This document shows, piece by piece, positions 55,900-63,555 of a DNA stretch of 64,000 nt. The notes below the pieces were generated by a model. The model worked only from the letters and a program-made list of their open reading frames with translations, made no database searches and was not told the DNA's origin. Source of the stretch: a virus; IMG/VR virus record IMGVR_UViG_3300009551_000003, positions 54,696 through 118,695 of that record; one strand, written 5' to 3'. Position 1 is the stretch's first letter. Each line of letters opens with the position of its first letter. The translations under genes and the position numbers were made by a program.

Positions 55900-56259
55900 T
55901 CAGAAGGGAATTTCCTGCGGCGCGATCGGAGCCGGCGCGCACGGCCGGGCCGTCCTGCGGTTTTGCGACGGCGTTGCCCATTCGAGATTGTTGCGCCGGC
56001 AGTTGAGCGAATCACCATCGCCATGATCGCCTATAGTATGACGCTTACTCGGCGGAAGTTTCATTGATCGCTTCAAAATTTCCTTGTGCAGATAAAGCTT
56101 GATCCGCTGGCGGTCGTCCCACGTCGAGCGCGTCGCGTAGGCCTTGCGCTTGTGACGATCCCACGTGATCTGCCACTTCCACTTGATGGCCCACGCATAG
56201 TCTTCATCGGAGACTACCGCGAAAATCGTCGCCGTCGTGTCGAGGTATATCCGGTTCAC
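55900..56259 (-). CDS. HNH homing-type endonuclease
   Basis: A 119-residue protein read from GTG 56259, which overlaps the upstream TAG; ATG 56283 is an alternative. It has IYLDTTATIFAVVSDEDYAWA, YATRSTWDDRQRIKLYLHKEIL and RHTIGDHGDGDSLNCRRNNLEWAT (in parts), matching small HNH nucleases with a H-I-D-x-N-x-LNNRRxNLR-type active site, here with Asp-Gly-Asp. Such genes are often mobile and sit near replication genes. It may cut DNA of competing phages. Confidence 0.8.
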   Translation of the reverse strand: MNRIYLDTTATIFAVVSDEDYAWAIKWKWQITWDRHKRKAYATRSTWDDRQRIKLYLHKEILKRSMKLPPSKRHTIGDHGDGDSLNCRRNNLEWATPSQNRRTARPCAPAPIAPQEIPF

Positions 56260-56657
56260 TAGGCTTTCCGAATTTCCACGCATCTGATTCGGCGCCGGCC
56301 GAGCAGCACGTGCGCGACCGCGCGATGGTTGCCGTCCCATACGAGGTGCGTGCCGTCCTTCAGTCGGCAAACAGTCGGACGCTTTTTGTGCGGGACGCGA
56401 CGCAATTGATAGATCAGCCGGCGCGGAGACAGGCACGATTGCTTCGCGCTCTTGAGCGTCGCCAGATCAGCCCATACGACACGGGCATATCGTAGCTTCG
56501 TAACGTCGGTCGCATTAAGAGCTTCAGAGAATTGCGCGTTCGTGCAGGGCTTCAGCACGTTGCGGATGTACCAGCCTTTCGGATCACGCTTCTTGCATTC
56601 CGGATCACGGTAGCGCTGTAGCTCGCGGACGACCTTGATCGCCGTGTCGAGTTTCAT
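56259..56657 (-). CDS. ParB/Srx-like protein
   Basis: A 132-residue protein. The C-terminal half CRLKDGTHLVWDGNHRAVAHVLLG carries the DGNHR motif of ParB-N-like nucleotide-binding domains, which in phages include nucleases and modification partners. The N-terminal 80 residues are basic and unique. It overlaps its neighbours. Confidence 0.7.
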   Translation of the reverse strand: MKLDTAIKVVRELQRYRDPECKKRDPKGWYIRNVLKPCTNAQFSEALNATDVTKLRYARVVWADLATLKSAKQSCLSPRRLIYQLRRVPHKKRPTVCRLKDGTHLVWDGNHRAVAHVLLGRRRIRCVEIRKA

Positions 56658-56911
56658 TTTGCACAGTAGACCTTGCTGAGATTGGCCAGCCCGAGGAGTA
56701 CACTTTCGATGTCTCGCTTACCGACGCCTGTGCAGTCGTTGAGCAGAACCACGATCGCCTTCTGATTGAGACCACTTTTCTTCAGGCTCTCAAAGCCGGC
56801 GCTGATCTTGACGATCGCTTCAGCTAGTATCTCGGGGCTCGGAGCATTCTTCTCCGGAGGCAAGAGACTGTCGGCGCCGAGCGTCTTCACTTGTCGTTTG
56901 AGATCAATCAT
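56654..56911 (-). CDS. Small helical hypothetical protein
   Basis: An 85-residue protein from ATG 56911, which overlaps the PAP2 stop (ATGA). It is helical with IVKISAGFESLKKSGLNQKAI and ends KVYCAK. Not recognised. Confidence 0.6.
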   Translation of the reverse strand: MIDLKRQVKTLGADSLLPPEKNAPSPEILAEAIVKISAGFESLKKSGLNQKAIVVLLNDCTGVGKRDIESVLLGLANLSKVYCAK

Positions 56912-57528
56912 GATGTCATCCATCTCCAGAGGAAAAACGCGCCGGCTCCCATGATCGCGCCGGGGATCACGTCCACAACGTAGTGCTGTTTTGTCTTGAT
57001 CGCGCTGGCGCCGATCAGGACCGGGAAGAGCCAACCTACCCACGCGAACCACGGCCACGAGTGCGATATCGTAAGATCGACCATCGTTGCGACGCTGACG
57101 TGCATGCTCGGCATAGAATTGCGGAGCTTGTCGTAGCTCCAGACGAGATCGATGAAGCGCATCGATCGCGGGTAGTTATAGCGCGCGTGATAGACGGCGG
57201 GTTGTTCTCGCCAGTCTGCCGGAATCGCAACAGGATGGCGGAGGAAGAAGTACATCTGACAGGTTAGCAGGAAGAGGAAGCCGCCGGACGTGATCGCGTA
57301 GCTTCGCCAGTCCGGTTGCGCCATCGCCGCCAGCACAATCATCGGATAATACAATCCGCTGTAAACCCAAACCCATCGCGGGTCGAACGTCACCCACGAA
57401 TCGAGGCGCGTCGTCAGGTAGCGCGGCGGATAGAAGTTCTGACGCTGCGCCCAGAAATAAAATTGGTAGCCGCCGATGATCAGGACGATCGTGATCGGAA
57501 TTTCGAGAAGGCGATCGAACAGATTCAC
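56908..57528 (-). CDS. PAP2-family membrane phosphatase
   Basis: A 206-residue membrane protein read from GTG 57528 with GAGG 8 bases upstream. It has about six hydrophobic segments. The active-site motifs are SMPSMHVSVATMV (PSxH) and KTKQHYVVDVIPGA (HxxxD), as in PAP2_3 phosphatases and inositol-phosphorylceramide-like transferases that act on lipid phosphates. Phage-borne PAP2 genes are rare; membrane lipid remodelling or interference with undecaprenyl phosphate is possible. Confidence 0.78.
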   Translation of the reverse strand: MNLFDRLLEIPITIVLIIGGYQFYFWAQRQNFYPPRYLTTRLDSWVTFDPRWVWVYSGLYYPMIVLAAMAQPDWRSYAITSGGFLFLLTCQMYFFLRHPVAIPADWREQPAVYHARYNYPRSMRFIDLVWSYDKLRNSMPSMHVSVATMVDLTISHSWPWFAWVGWLFPVLIGASAIKTKQHYVVDVIPGAIMGAGAFFLWRWMTS

Positions 57529-57596
57529 TGGGGAAGCCTCGCACAATAGAAAAACGACCGGAGCTTTATCCGGGCGCTTCGTAGGAGTCAAGATGG

Positions 57597-57923
57597 TTAG
57601 GGCGAGATTTGTTCGGCGTTCGCGACGAGAGCGCGACCAAGAGTTTGACGCCTCCGGGCGCAAGATACACACGCGCCGCACTTTGTATATCGCTCACTCC
57701 CCCCGCATTTGGAGCATGCTATGCCCTGATACGTCGGGAGAGAATTTGCTACCGTCTGCGCGTTGCGGACAGCTTGATGGATTCCAAGAACGCGGAACAT
57801 CTCATTCAGCGCCGGATTATCTTTTCGAGCAACAAGGGCTTCGATGACTTTTGTCCGGTCATTGTTGAACTCCCCCATCGTATCCCGTGTAGCAGCCCTT
57901 ATTGAATCAAAATGCGCGCTCAT
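57597..57923 (-). CDS. Hypothetical protein with zinc-binding cysteines
   Basis: A 108-residue protein. A helical N-terminus with EFNNDRTKVIEALVARKDNP is followed by CSKCGG and CGACVSCARRRQ, forming a zinc-ribbon-like cluster. A strong promoter with flanking inverted repeat lies upstream. It may be an early regulator or nucleic-acid binding protein. Confidence 0.65.
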   Translation of the reverse strand: MSAHFDSIRAATRDTMGEFNNDRTKVIEALVARKDNPALNEMFRVLGIHQAVRNAQTVANSLPTYQGIACSKCGGSERYTKCGACVSCARRRQTLGRALVANAEQISP

Positions 57924-57950
57924 GACGGCTGGGTCTCCAAAAGAACTTCT

Positions 57951-57990
57951 CGCGTACCCCGCTTTTAGACAGAGTACGCGATATTGTCAA
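57951..57990 (-). promoter_or_regulatory. Promoter with flanking operator-like inverted repeat
   Basis: TTGACA (57985-57990), 17 bp, TAAAAG (57962-57967). CGCGTAC (57951-57957) and GTACGCG (57974-57980) flank the -10 as 7-bp arms 16 bases apart, suitable for a dimeric repressor. Confidence 0.6.
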
Positions 57991-57995
57991 CCCGT

Positions 57996-58490
57996 CTAGC
58001 CGACCTTGTATAGCCCGACGAGTTCGCCGTGATCGCCAAGCTGGCCGTCGAGGGTGTGGCTGCCGTCCTTGCAATCGATGTAGAGCCGAGCGAACGGGTC
58101 CTTGGCGTATTCCTTCGAGTAGCCCTTCAGCCGGCCGGCCTTGCGCTTGACGACCTTCACTTCACGATTTTTCATGCACGTAAAGCCGCAGTCGCATTCG
58201 AGCTTGTCGCCGACTTTGACTTCGGCGGCTATCGCGTAGGGGCGCCCGTTCACGTCGGACGGCACGAACACCGGCTCGCCGAGCTTGATCGTCTCGACAT
58301 CGGCAGCGAACTCGCAACTCTCGCCGTCGTCGGGTCCAATGCTGCTCCTACTTACTTGCAAAAATCCTGTCACAGTGAACGGGATGCGATAGTGATCCGA
58401 GACGAGCTTGGTAAGCTCTTCGCGGCCGTCCTTGACATCGATCAGCGCGAAGTCAGACGTGACTTTCGGGGACTTCAGTTTCTTAGGCAT
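57996..58490 (-). CDS. Hypothetical early protein
   Basis: A 164-residue protein from ATG 58490 with GGAG 8 bases upstream. It has a DGREELTKLVSDHYRIPF region, an EFAADVETIKLGEPVFVP strand set and Cys-containing CDCGFTCMKN. It ends with a Lys-rich segment. A TTGATG/TATATG promoter precedes it. Not recognised. Confidence 0.6.
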   Translation of the reverse strand: MPKKLKSPKVTSDFALIDVKDGREELTKLVSDHYRIPFTVTGFLQVSRSSIGPDDGESCEFAADVETIKLGEPVFVPSDVNGRPYAIAAEVKVGDKLECDCGFTCMKNREVKVVKRKAGRLKGYSKEYAKDPFARLYIDCKDGSHTLDGQLGDHGELVGLYKVG

Positions 58491-58518
58491 AGGTGCGTCT
58501 CCATGGTTGCTGCCATGG

Positions 58519-58546
58519 CATATACCATGCCCGTAGGATTCATCAA
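58519..58546 (-). promoter_or_regulatory. Putative promoter
   Basis: TTGATG (58541-58546), 16 bp, TATATG (58519-58524), 29 bases before the ATG at 58490. CCATGG repeats surround the start of the leader. Confidence 0.5.
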
Positions 58547-58551
58547 GGGGG

Positions 58552-58821
58552 TCAGCGCCTTGAATCAAGATAGATGATATACTTGACTCCCATAGCGGCC
58601 GTCTGGAGGGCTTCGGTCATCGCGCTCTGTTGATAGCCGCGATCGGCTTTGACTTCATCCCAAAGCTCCTCAAGCTCTTCGCGGATCACGCTATGGCCCT
58701 CGTGGGCCGACGCCAGCCCGCCGTGCATGTTGATCGCGCGTTCGACTTCAGCACGCACATCGGCCAGCACCTTATCGAGCCGGCGGAGAGCTTCGGCCTT
58801 TTTGATCTTTGGTCGCTTCAC
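58552..58821 (-). CDS. MazG-like nucleotide pyrophosphohydrolase fold protein
   Basis: An 89-residue protein read from GTG 58821 with GAGG 9 bases upstream. HEGHSVIREELEELWDEVKADR (in two halves) carries the EExxE...ExxD-like acidic pattern of MazG-type helical pyrophosphohydrolases, and LQTAAMGVKYIIYL is the final helix. Such proteins hydrolyse NTPs or alter ppGpp levels in infected cells. It overlaps the next gene by 50 bases. Confidence 0.65.
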   Translation of the reverse strand: MKRPKIKKAEALRRLDKVLADVRAEVERAINMHGGLASAHEGHSVIREELEELWDEVKADRGYQQSAMTEALQTAAMGVKYIIYLDSRR

Positions 58822-58963
58822 GTAGTATCCTCTCTTGTTCGGCTGCCCACTCCGGCGAGCCCGGCCGCATGGCGCCGGTCGGGTTCTTCGCCCATTCCAT
58901 GACTCCGGCCGCGATCTTCTTTATGGCTTCGCGGCGCTTCGCGCAACCCTCGCACTCCAACAC
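58772..58963 (-). CDS. Small hypothetical protein
   Basis: A 63-residue protein from GTG 58963 with GGAGG 5 bases upstream. It starts with CEGCAKRREAIKK, so two Cys may bind metal, then a helix and a basic end. It overlaps the MazG-like gene by 50 bases. Not recognised. Confidence 0.55.
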   Translation of the reverse strand: MLECEGCAKRREAIKKIAAGVMEWAKNPTGAMRPGSPEWAAEQERILREATKDQKGRSSPPAR

Positions 58964-58964
58964 G

Positions 58965-59642
58965 TCAGCCTCCGGTCGGATGCCGAACGAAGCAATAGAT
59001 TCGGCCGACCTCGCCAGCGTGTACCACCATAAAAATCCAGCCGTGCTCTGTAGGATTGTCAAGATCATCCATCAGATCATTGATCTTCGTTTCCGGCACT
59101 TCCACTTCTGTCCCGGTCGCAATGTACTCGCGATGCGTACCGTCTGGGAAAAGCTTGGCGCTGCCATCTGCGATGACGGCCGTCCACGTTCCAGTCGGCG
59201 TCCCATTGCTGTCAACGTTTTTCCAGTAACGATCTACCGGATAGCCGTCAGCCTTGCCACAACACGAGCCCGGCTGATTGTCAGGCTGCTGGAGACGTTC
59301 AAACCATTTGGTTGCCGGCGCGTCAGGATCGAATCCATGGTTCATCGCGGGCGCGGGTGATGCCGAGAACATCCAAAAAAGCGCGGCCAACACGACGGCG
59401 AGCTGGACGAGGCGTTGCCAGAACGGCGGCTCGGTAGGTTCGAGCGTTTCCTGATAGAGCAGCGTTTCCTGAGAGAGCGGGCGCAGATAGCGCGTCCCGC
59501 GTTGCGTCTCGTAATAGCCATCTCGGCCGTCCGGACACATCGGATGATTGCATGTCAAATATCGATTCGGATCAGCGACGTCGCACGTCGGGCACTGATA
59601 CGGCGGCTCCGGGTACGCCGGTCCGTGTTCATCATACCCCAT
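58965..59642 (-). CDS. Membrane protein with zinc-binding N-terminus and periplasmic domain
   Basis: A 225-residue protein from ATG 59642 (AGAGG 9 bases upstream). CPTCD and CNHPMC near the N-terminus form a cytoplasmic zinc site. A membrane segment (about 78-98, LVQLAVVLAALFWMFSAS) leads to a periplasmic part with GSCCGKADGYPVDRYW and GWIFMVVHAG. This periplasmic SCCG pattern recalls secreted proteins of alphaproteobacteria and their phages. Confidence 0.65.
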   Translation of the reverse strand: MGYDEHGPAYPEPPYQCPTCDVADPNRYLTCNHPMCPDGRDGYYETQRGTRYLRPLSQETLLYQETLEPTEPPFWQRLVQLAVVLAALFWMFSASPAPAMNHGFDPDAPATKWFERLQQPDNQPGSCCGKADGYPVDRYWKNVDSNGTPTGTWTAVIADGSAKLFPDGTHREYIATGTEVEVPETKINDLMDDLDNPTEHGWIFMVVHAGEVGRIYCFVRHPTGG

Positions 59643-59964
59643 CGCCGTGCGCCTCTTCGTTGATAGTGATTGCCGGCGTGCCGTGGCGATCATCAACAAT
59701 CACTTCGCCGACTGGATCGACCACACTGAGGTAGCATGGCGGTTGGACATTCGTGAGCAGCGCCATTTCGATCACGCCGCCCCGGTTAAGGTGCGCAAGC
59801 TCGACAGCGGTCGGACGCCATGTGCTGACGAGTTGTATGATCTTGCGCTCGCCGTAGTGCTCGGCACGAACTTTGAGATCGCCACAAGCCCCGTCTTTCT
59901 TTTCATCCCAGTTTGCGGGCGGCTGGTAATTGTGCGTGGCGCCACGGGTTTCAACGGGTTTCAT
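59632..59964 (-). CDS. Hypothetical early protein
   Basis: A 110-residue protein from ATG 59964 with AGGAGA 6 bases upstream. KVRAEHYGERKIIQLV, VELAHLNRGGVIEMALL and PPCYLSVVDP strands suggest a compact beta fold. It overlaps the next gene by 11 bases. Not recognised. Confidence 0.6.
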   Translation of the reverse strand: MKPVETRGATHNYQPPANWDEKKDGACGDLKVRAEHYGERKIIQLVSTWRPTAVELAHLNRGGVIEMALLTNVQPPCYLSVVDPVGEVIVDDRHGTPAITINEEAHGDGV

Positions 59965-60173
59965 GTTTCTCTCCTGAGATGCAGTCCGTGTTTGCGTGCC
60001 CAATCGATCGCAGAGTTGTAGTCAGTCCGGGCGGCTTGCGGCATATCTTCCGGCTCAGGAACTACGTCCATGTAATAGCCGCCGTTGATGACCGCTAGCC
60101 GGCACGCCGCAAGTTTCGCGTCTGTGTCGCACCACAGTTGAACATCACCACCGTAGCAGATGAAGACGCGCAT
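59961..60173 (-). CDS. Small hypothetical protein
   Basis: A 70-residue protein with a beta hairpin start (MRVFICYGGDVQLWC) and helical end (SAIDWARKHGLHLRRET). Overlaps both neighbours. Not recognised. Confidence 0.6.
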   Translation of the reverse strand: MRVFICYGGDVQLWCDTDAKLAACRLAVINGGYYMDVVPEPEDMPQAARTDYNSAIDWARKHGLHLRRET

Positions 60174-60316
60174 CAGTGCCTCAGTTGCGGGGGAAGGGGC
60201 GGAACGGGCACGCAGCGGAGCGTCGGCGCCGGCTCGCTAACGAGCGGATGCGGACAGTCCATGGAGCGCGTGCGATCTTCCCACGAGCGACCACATTTCG
60301 GACAACGATGGATCAT
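60173..60316 (-). CDS. Tiny zinc-finger protein
   Basis: A 47-residue protein too short for many callers. It has CPKCGRSWEDRTRSMDCPHP, a CxxC...CxxH zinc knuckle, then a Pro-rich end. It overlaps both neighbours, which supports translation. Confidence 0.6.
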   Translation of the reverse strand: MIHRCPKCGRSWEDRTRSMDCPHPLVSEPAPTLRCVPVPPLPPQLRH

Positions 60317-60582
60317 GTGGACCTACGATTGTAGTTGACGGCCTTGAGCGCTTCGTAGACAAGATGCCAGACATGGATGGCCAGACGCGGATAGTTCTTC
60401 ACACTTCCTTGCCGATTCACGACGCATTTGTCAAGAGCCTCTTTGCTCCGGCCGCGAAAAGTTTCAACCGAATAGTCGCCGTGCTCGCCGTCACCGCCGA
60501 CGTTGCAGATGTGCATCCGGGCCAGTTCCTTGCTCCGGCTCGGATGGATGGCGGAGTGAAGCTCGACGCGGATGACGATCAT
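60313..60582 (-). CDS. Small hypothetical protein
   Basis: An 89-residue basic protein from ATG 60582 (ATGA overlap). RVELHSAIHPSRSKELAR and FRGRSKEALDKC segments are visible. Not recognised. Confidence 0.6.
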   Translation of the reverse strand: MIVIRVELHSAIHPSRSKELARMHICNVGGDGEHGDYSVETFRGRSKEALDKCVVNRQGSVKNYPRLAIHVWHLVYEALKAVNYNRRST

Positions 60583-60686
60583 GGGACATGATGTCCTTTT
60601 CCAAACACGGTGATGTACCAGCCGCCAGCGGCGGAGCGATAGACCCAGAACCACCAACGGCGGTATGTCCACATCGGGCGCCTCAT
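60579..60686 (-). CDS. Tiny Trp-rich protein
   Basis: A 35-residue protein, MWTYRRWWFWVYRSAAGG in its first 22 residues, with six Trp. ATGA overlaps on both sides suggest it is expressed. It may associate with membrane or bind carbohydrate; nothing firmer can be said. Confidence 0.5.
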   Translation of the reverse strand: MRRPMWTYRRWWFWVYRSAAGGWYITVFGKGHHVP

Positions 60687-61960
60687 GCTCCGAAGTCAGC
60701 ACTGTCATCGGCAAATTCGTCGGCTGCATCCTCGGCAGAAGAGACAGCCTCGCGCGGATCGATGTCTTCGGCCACCGTCAGTTTGCCTTCGGGTTTGAAC
60801 GCAAGCTCGGTGACCTTCTGCTTGACCGCCTTGCGGGCTTCCTTGCCCATGCCCAGCTTCTCGATCTGAGCCGGTGACCGAAGCTCCGGCTTTGTCCAGA
60901 GGTCATCAGCGGGCACGCCAAGCTCTTCGAAGGCCTGTGCGATGGAGTCCTCGCTATAGCTCACGTCCCATTTACGATTGGCCCGGCCGCGCACGAGCTT
61001 GAACCCGGGGACAGCGTTGCCGTTCACAAGTTCGTTCATGATATCGCCTTCGATCTGGCGAGCCCAACCGTCGAGCAGTGGAATCCATCTGGCTTTCCGC
61101 GCCAATTCAGCGACGTCTTTCGGCACCGCCAGCGGTTCGTTCGGCGGTTCTTCGGCGAAGTCGGCTTGCGCCTCCTCCAGAGCTTTCGCATCGAACTCGG
61201 GACAGCGGGTCTTGGCCGGACAGAACGTGCACCAATCACCGGCTCTGAGAGGAGCGTTAGGCACCGATGTAGCGTCCGCCGCCTGTTTCATCCTGATCTC
61301 GAACAGCTTCAGTTCGTCCCGCGTGTAGGTCGCGGAGCGAATGGGGCCGTCAATATGCGGCGCGTTCGGTTGCGAGATGACGATCGTCACACTCTCAAGA
61401 TCGGGATGCTCGTGCAGCATGCCGACGCCGTAGTTTTGAAGCTGTTCGTTATCACGCGCCTCGACGAGCATGTAGCCGTTCTTGTGATCGATCAGCACAC
61501 CCCGGCCGAACGCCTCAACGAGCGAAACGTCGCCTGTGCCGCCAAGACGCGAATCGAGCCACGACATATCGAAGTAGCGTTCGGAGAACACCTCGACGCC
61601 GGCTCCCAATTCCTCCCGCCAGCGATCGACCTCGTCGATCGTGCACTGCACGCCGTTGACCATCTCTTCGTCGCAGATGAAAAGAAACCATCCTTCGCGG
61701 TTGAGATTGATTTCGGTGTCAGGCGGATAGACTTCGGTCTCTTCTTCACCGGGGCCATGCACAAGGACGCTGTAGCGATGATAGGCGCGGGCGTCGTGAA
61801 TGTCGTGAATAATCATCAATTCGATGATCTTGTGCGCGGCCGTTCCCTTCATGGCTGCCGAGTTCGTCGTGCTCGACTCGTCGCCGATCAGCTTGACGCT
61901 TCCTGCGCAATTCATCCAGCGATGCGCTGCTGATGGTGAGAGTTTGGAGTGGAAGGCCAT
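60683..61960 (-). CDS. DUF2800 (Cas4-like PD-(D/E)xK) exonuclease
   Basis: A 425-residue protein starting at ATG 61960 (TGATG overlap). It has FHSKLSPSAAHRWMNCAGS with the first Cys, GTAAHKIIEL (catalytic His region), FGRGVLIDHKNGYML (Asp and Lys), and WCTFCPAKTRCPEF carrying the remaining Fe-S cysteines, as in DUF2800/Cas4-like nucleases. The C-terminal part holds an acidic end (AADEFADDSADFGA). It is typical of the polymerase/DUF2815 module and probably processes DNA ends in recombination. Confidence 0.85.
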   Translation of the reverse strand: MAFHSKLSPSAAHRWMNCAGSVKLIGDESSTTNSAAMKGTAAHKIIELMIIHDIHDARAYHRYSVLVHGPGEEETEVYPPDTEINLNREGWFLFICDEEMVNGVQCTIDEVDRWREELGAGVEVFSERYFDMSWLDSRLGGTGDVSLVEAFGRGVLIDHKNGYMLVEARDNEQLQNYGVGMLHEHPDLESVTIVISQPNAPHIDGPIRSATYTRDELKLFEIRMKQAADATSVPNAPLRAGDWCTFCPAKTRCPEFDAKALEEAQADFAEEPPNEPLAVPKDVAELARKARWIPLLDGWARQIEGDIMNELVNGNAVPGFKLVRGRANRKWDVSYSEDSIAQAFEELGVPADDLWTKPELRSPAQIEKLGMGKEARKAVKQKVTELAFKPEGKLTVAEDIDPREAVSSAEDAADEFADDSADFGA

Positions 61961-62259
61961 CAGTCGTCCTGATCTCGGTAGCCGCGATAGTGCTCGGTCC
62001 AATCGGACAACAGCACGACAAGAGCGCCGAGCCACGCGCGCATGTGCAACGTCGCGGTTGCACGCTCGATCCATTCGCAGTCGTCGGTCTCGCCGACGCC
62101 GCGCACTGGGCCGCACTTCGCGAGGATCACGATCTCGTCGATCTCGCCGCGCTTCGCTTCGGCCAGCGTCCTCTCCAAGAGCGCGACCACTTCAGCGCGA
62201 ATCTCTTCGACCGGAGTGACTTTCTTGGCGACGCGGAGACGATGAATGTTGTCGGTCAC
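61960..62259 (-). CDS. Hypothetical early protein
   Basis: A 99-residue protein with a helical N-terminal half (EEIRAEVVALLERTLAEAK), EIVILAKCGPV strand and Trp-rich end. Overlaps both neighbours. Not recognised. Confidence 0.6.
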   Translation of the reverse strand: MTDNIHRLRVAKKVTPVEEIRAEVVALLERTLAEAKRGEIDEIVILAKCGPVRGVGETDDCEWIERATATLHMRAWLGALVVLLSDWTEHYRGYRDQDD

Positions 62260-62555
62260 TTTCGCCCCGCGATCTCGGAATACTCAATCAGAAACTCACG
62301 CGTTTCGTGATTATGCGTGAGCACCATGAACTGACCTTCGATCGGAGGGATGACTTTCAGGCGGTAACTGTCATAGCCCTCGCACGCAATCATGACCTCA
62401 AGCGGCTGCCCGTGGGCCTGAAAGGTCGCAATCTGGCAACCCTCTTCATACCGGACCCTAACCGTATCCTTGTTCGGGTGATCGACGAGCGCGGCAACGT
62501 CCACAAGTATGCCACGATCAGGGTCGTAGCCTTGAAGTTTATTATATTGGGACAT
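62256..62555 (-). CDS. Hypothetical early protein
   Basis: A 99-residue beta-rich protein (GQPLEVMIACEGYDSYRLKV; FMVLTHNHETREFLIEY). It overlaps the upstream gene by 14 bases. Not recognised. Confidence 0.6.
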   Translation of the reverse strand: MSQYNKLQGYDPDRGILVDVAALVDHPNKDTVRVRYEEGCQIATFQAHGQPLEVMIACEGYDSYRLKVIPPIEGQFMVLTHNHETREFLIEYSEIAGRK

Positions 62556-62898
62556 TCAAAACTCCGGCTCCGGCCTCTCGCAACTTCTGATTTTGCGCAA
62601 CCTTGAGCTTGCGCATCTCCAGCAAGAAATCTTTCTGTTTTTCGGACGCGTCGTTCCACGCTGGCCCGAATGATTCCCATGGCTCGTCGCCCTTGTGGGT
62701 CGAAAGGATCAGCCATTTGTCGCCGGCCTGCCGGCTAAGCTGTTCGACGCGGAATGTCAGATCGTCGGCGCGCTTGACCACGCGGAAGGCACGACTTGGC
62801 ACCATATGCGCGATGATCGTGTCGGTCGGATCATTGAGCGCATTGAGAATGCGATCGATGTCTTCCGCTGTCAGCGCTCCGATTTTCTGGATCGTCAT
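62542..62898 (-). CDS. Hypothetical early protein
   Basis: A 118-residue protein from ATG 62898 in the SprT-like stop (TGATG). Helix DIDRILNALNDPTDT, strand AFRVVKRADDLTFRV and a C-terminal charged helix are seen. Not recognised. Confidence 0.6.
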   Translation of the reverse strand: MTIQKIGALTAEDIDRILNALNDPTDTIIAHMVPSRAFRVVKRADDLTFRVEQLSRQAGDKWLILSTHKGDEPWESFGPAWNDASEKQKDFLLEMRKLKVAQNQKLREAGAGVLNVPI

Positions 62899-63257
62899 CA
62901 GAACAACTTGAAATCGAATTGATGAATCTCGCAGACTTGTTTGGCCCAGCCGATGAACGCTGCATTGTGCATGGCGTGGGGTGATACCGCGCCGGTCTTG
63001 CGCTCGTGCAGATGGATCATCTCGTGAGCCATAACCCGAACTAGCTCCGCGAGATTGCCGATGCAGTTCACACTGATACCGATCTCGTGGAGCTTTTGTT
63101 TCTTGTGCCACAGATACCAGCCGCGCGAATCTTTCGACCGCATCAACGTGAACTTCACGTCATGGCTGTCAGGCATGTTCCAGCCTTCGAACGGCGGACA
63201 TTCCGCCAGCAAGTCGTAGGCGAGACGCAAGCGCTCCCGGTTAAGCGGTAGGGTCAT
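62898..63257 (-). CDS. SprT-like zinc metalloprotease
   Basis: A 119-residue protein from ATG 63257 with GAGG 6 bases upstream. HEMIHLHE gives the HExxH zinc site (His78, Glu79, His82), with a further His97 in MHNAAF as likely third ligand, as in SprT/WSS1-type proteases. In cells this family removes DNA-protein crosslinks. The phage form lacks extra domains and lies next to a HIRAN gene, suggesting DNA-repair association. Confidence 0.82.
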   Translation of the reverse strand: MTLPLNRERLRLAYDLLAECPPFEGWNMPDSHDVKFTLMRSKDSRGWYLWHKKQKLHEIGISVNCIGNLAELVRVMAHEMIHLHERKTGAVSPHAMHNAAFIGWAKQVCEIHQFDFKLF

Positions 63258-63555
63258 TATCAACCTCGGGTTCTTCCCATTCGAGCTTGATCGCGGCGCC
63301 CTCGACCGGGATTTTGGTCGCGGTGATCTCGACCCCGGCATCCATTTTCGGCGCCAGTTCTTCGGCCAATCCTCGCGGGATGTAGCCGAGAACCTGATTG
63401 AACATTCCGACTTGGATGGCATTCGCGTCGTATTTGTTCTTTGGCTCGCGCCTGAGCCACAACGTCTCGCCACCGCGAAGCCGCATGATGATGTTGCCGG
63501 CGCCAAGGTGGAAGCTGGAGCCTGCGATCGTGGACTTGCGAACGATGGTCGTCAT
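63241..63555 (-). CDS. HIRAN-domain protein
   Basis: A 104-residue protein from ATG 63555 (ATGA overlap). STIAGSSFHLGAGNIIMRL, LWLRREPKNKYDANAIQVG and LGYIPRGLAEELA match the HIRAN domain, which binds 3' DNA ends in HLTF-type SNF2 enzymes. Here it is stand-alone, so it could act in trans with the SNF2-like helicase at 49159. A 17-base overlap links it to the SprT-like gene. Confidence 0.8.
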   Translation of the reverse strand: MTTIVRKSTIAGSSFHLGAGNIIMRLRGGETLWLRREPKNKYDANAIQVGMFNQVLGYIPRGLAEELAPKMDAGVEITATKIPVEGAAIKLEWEEPEVDNDPTA

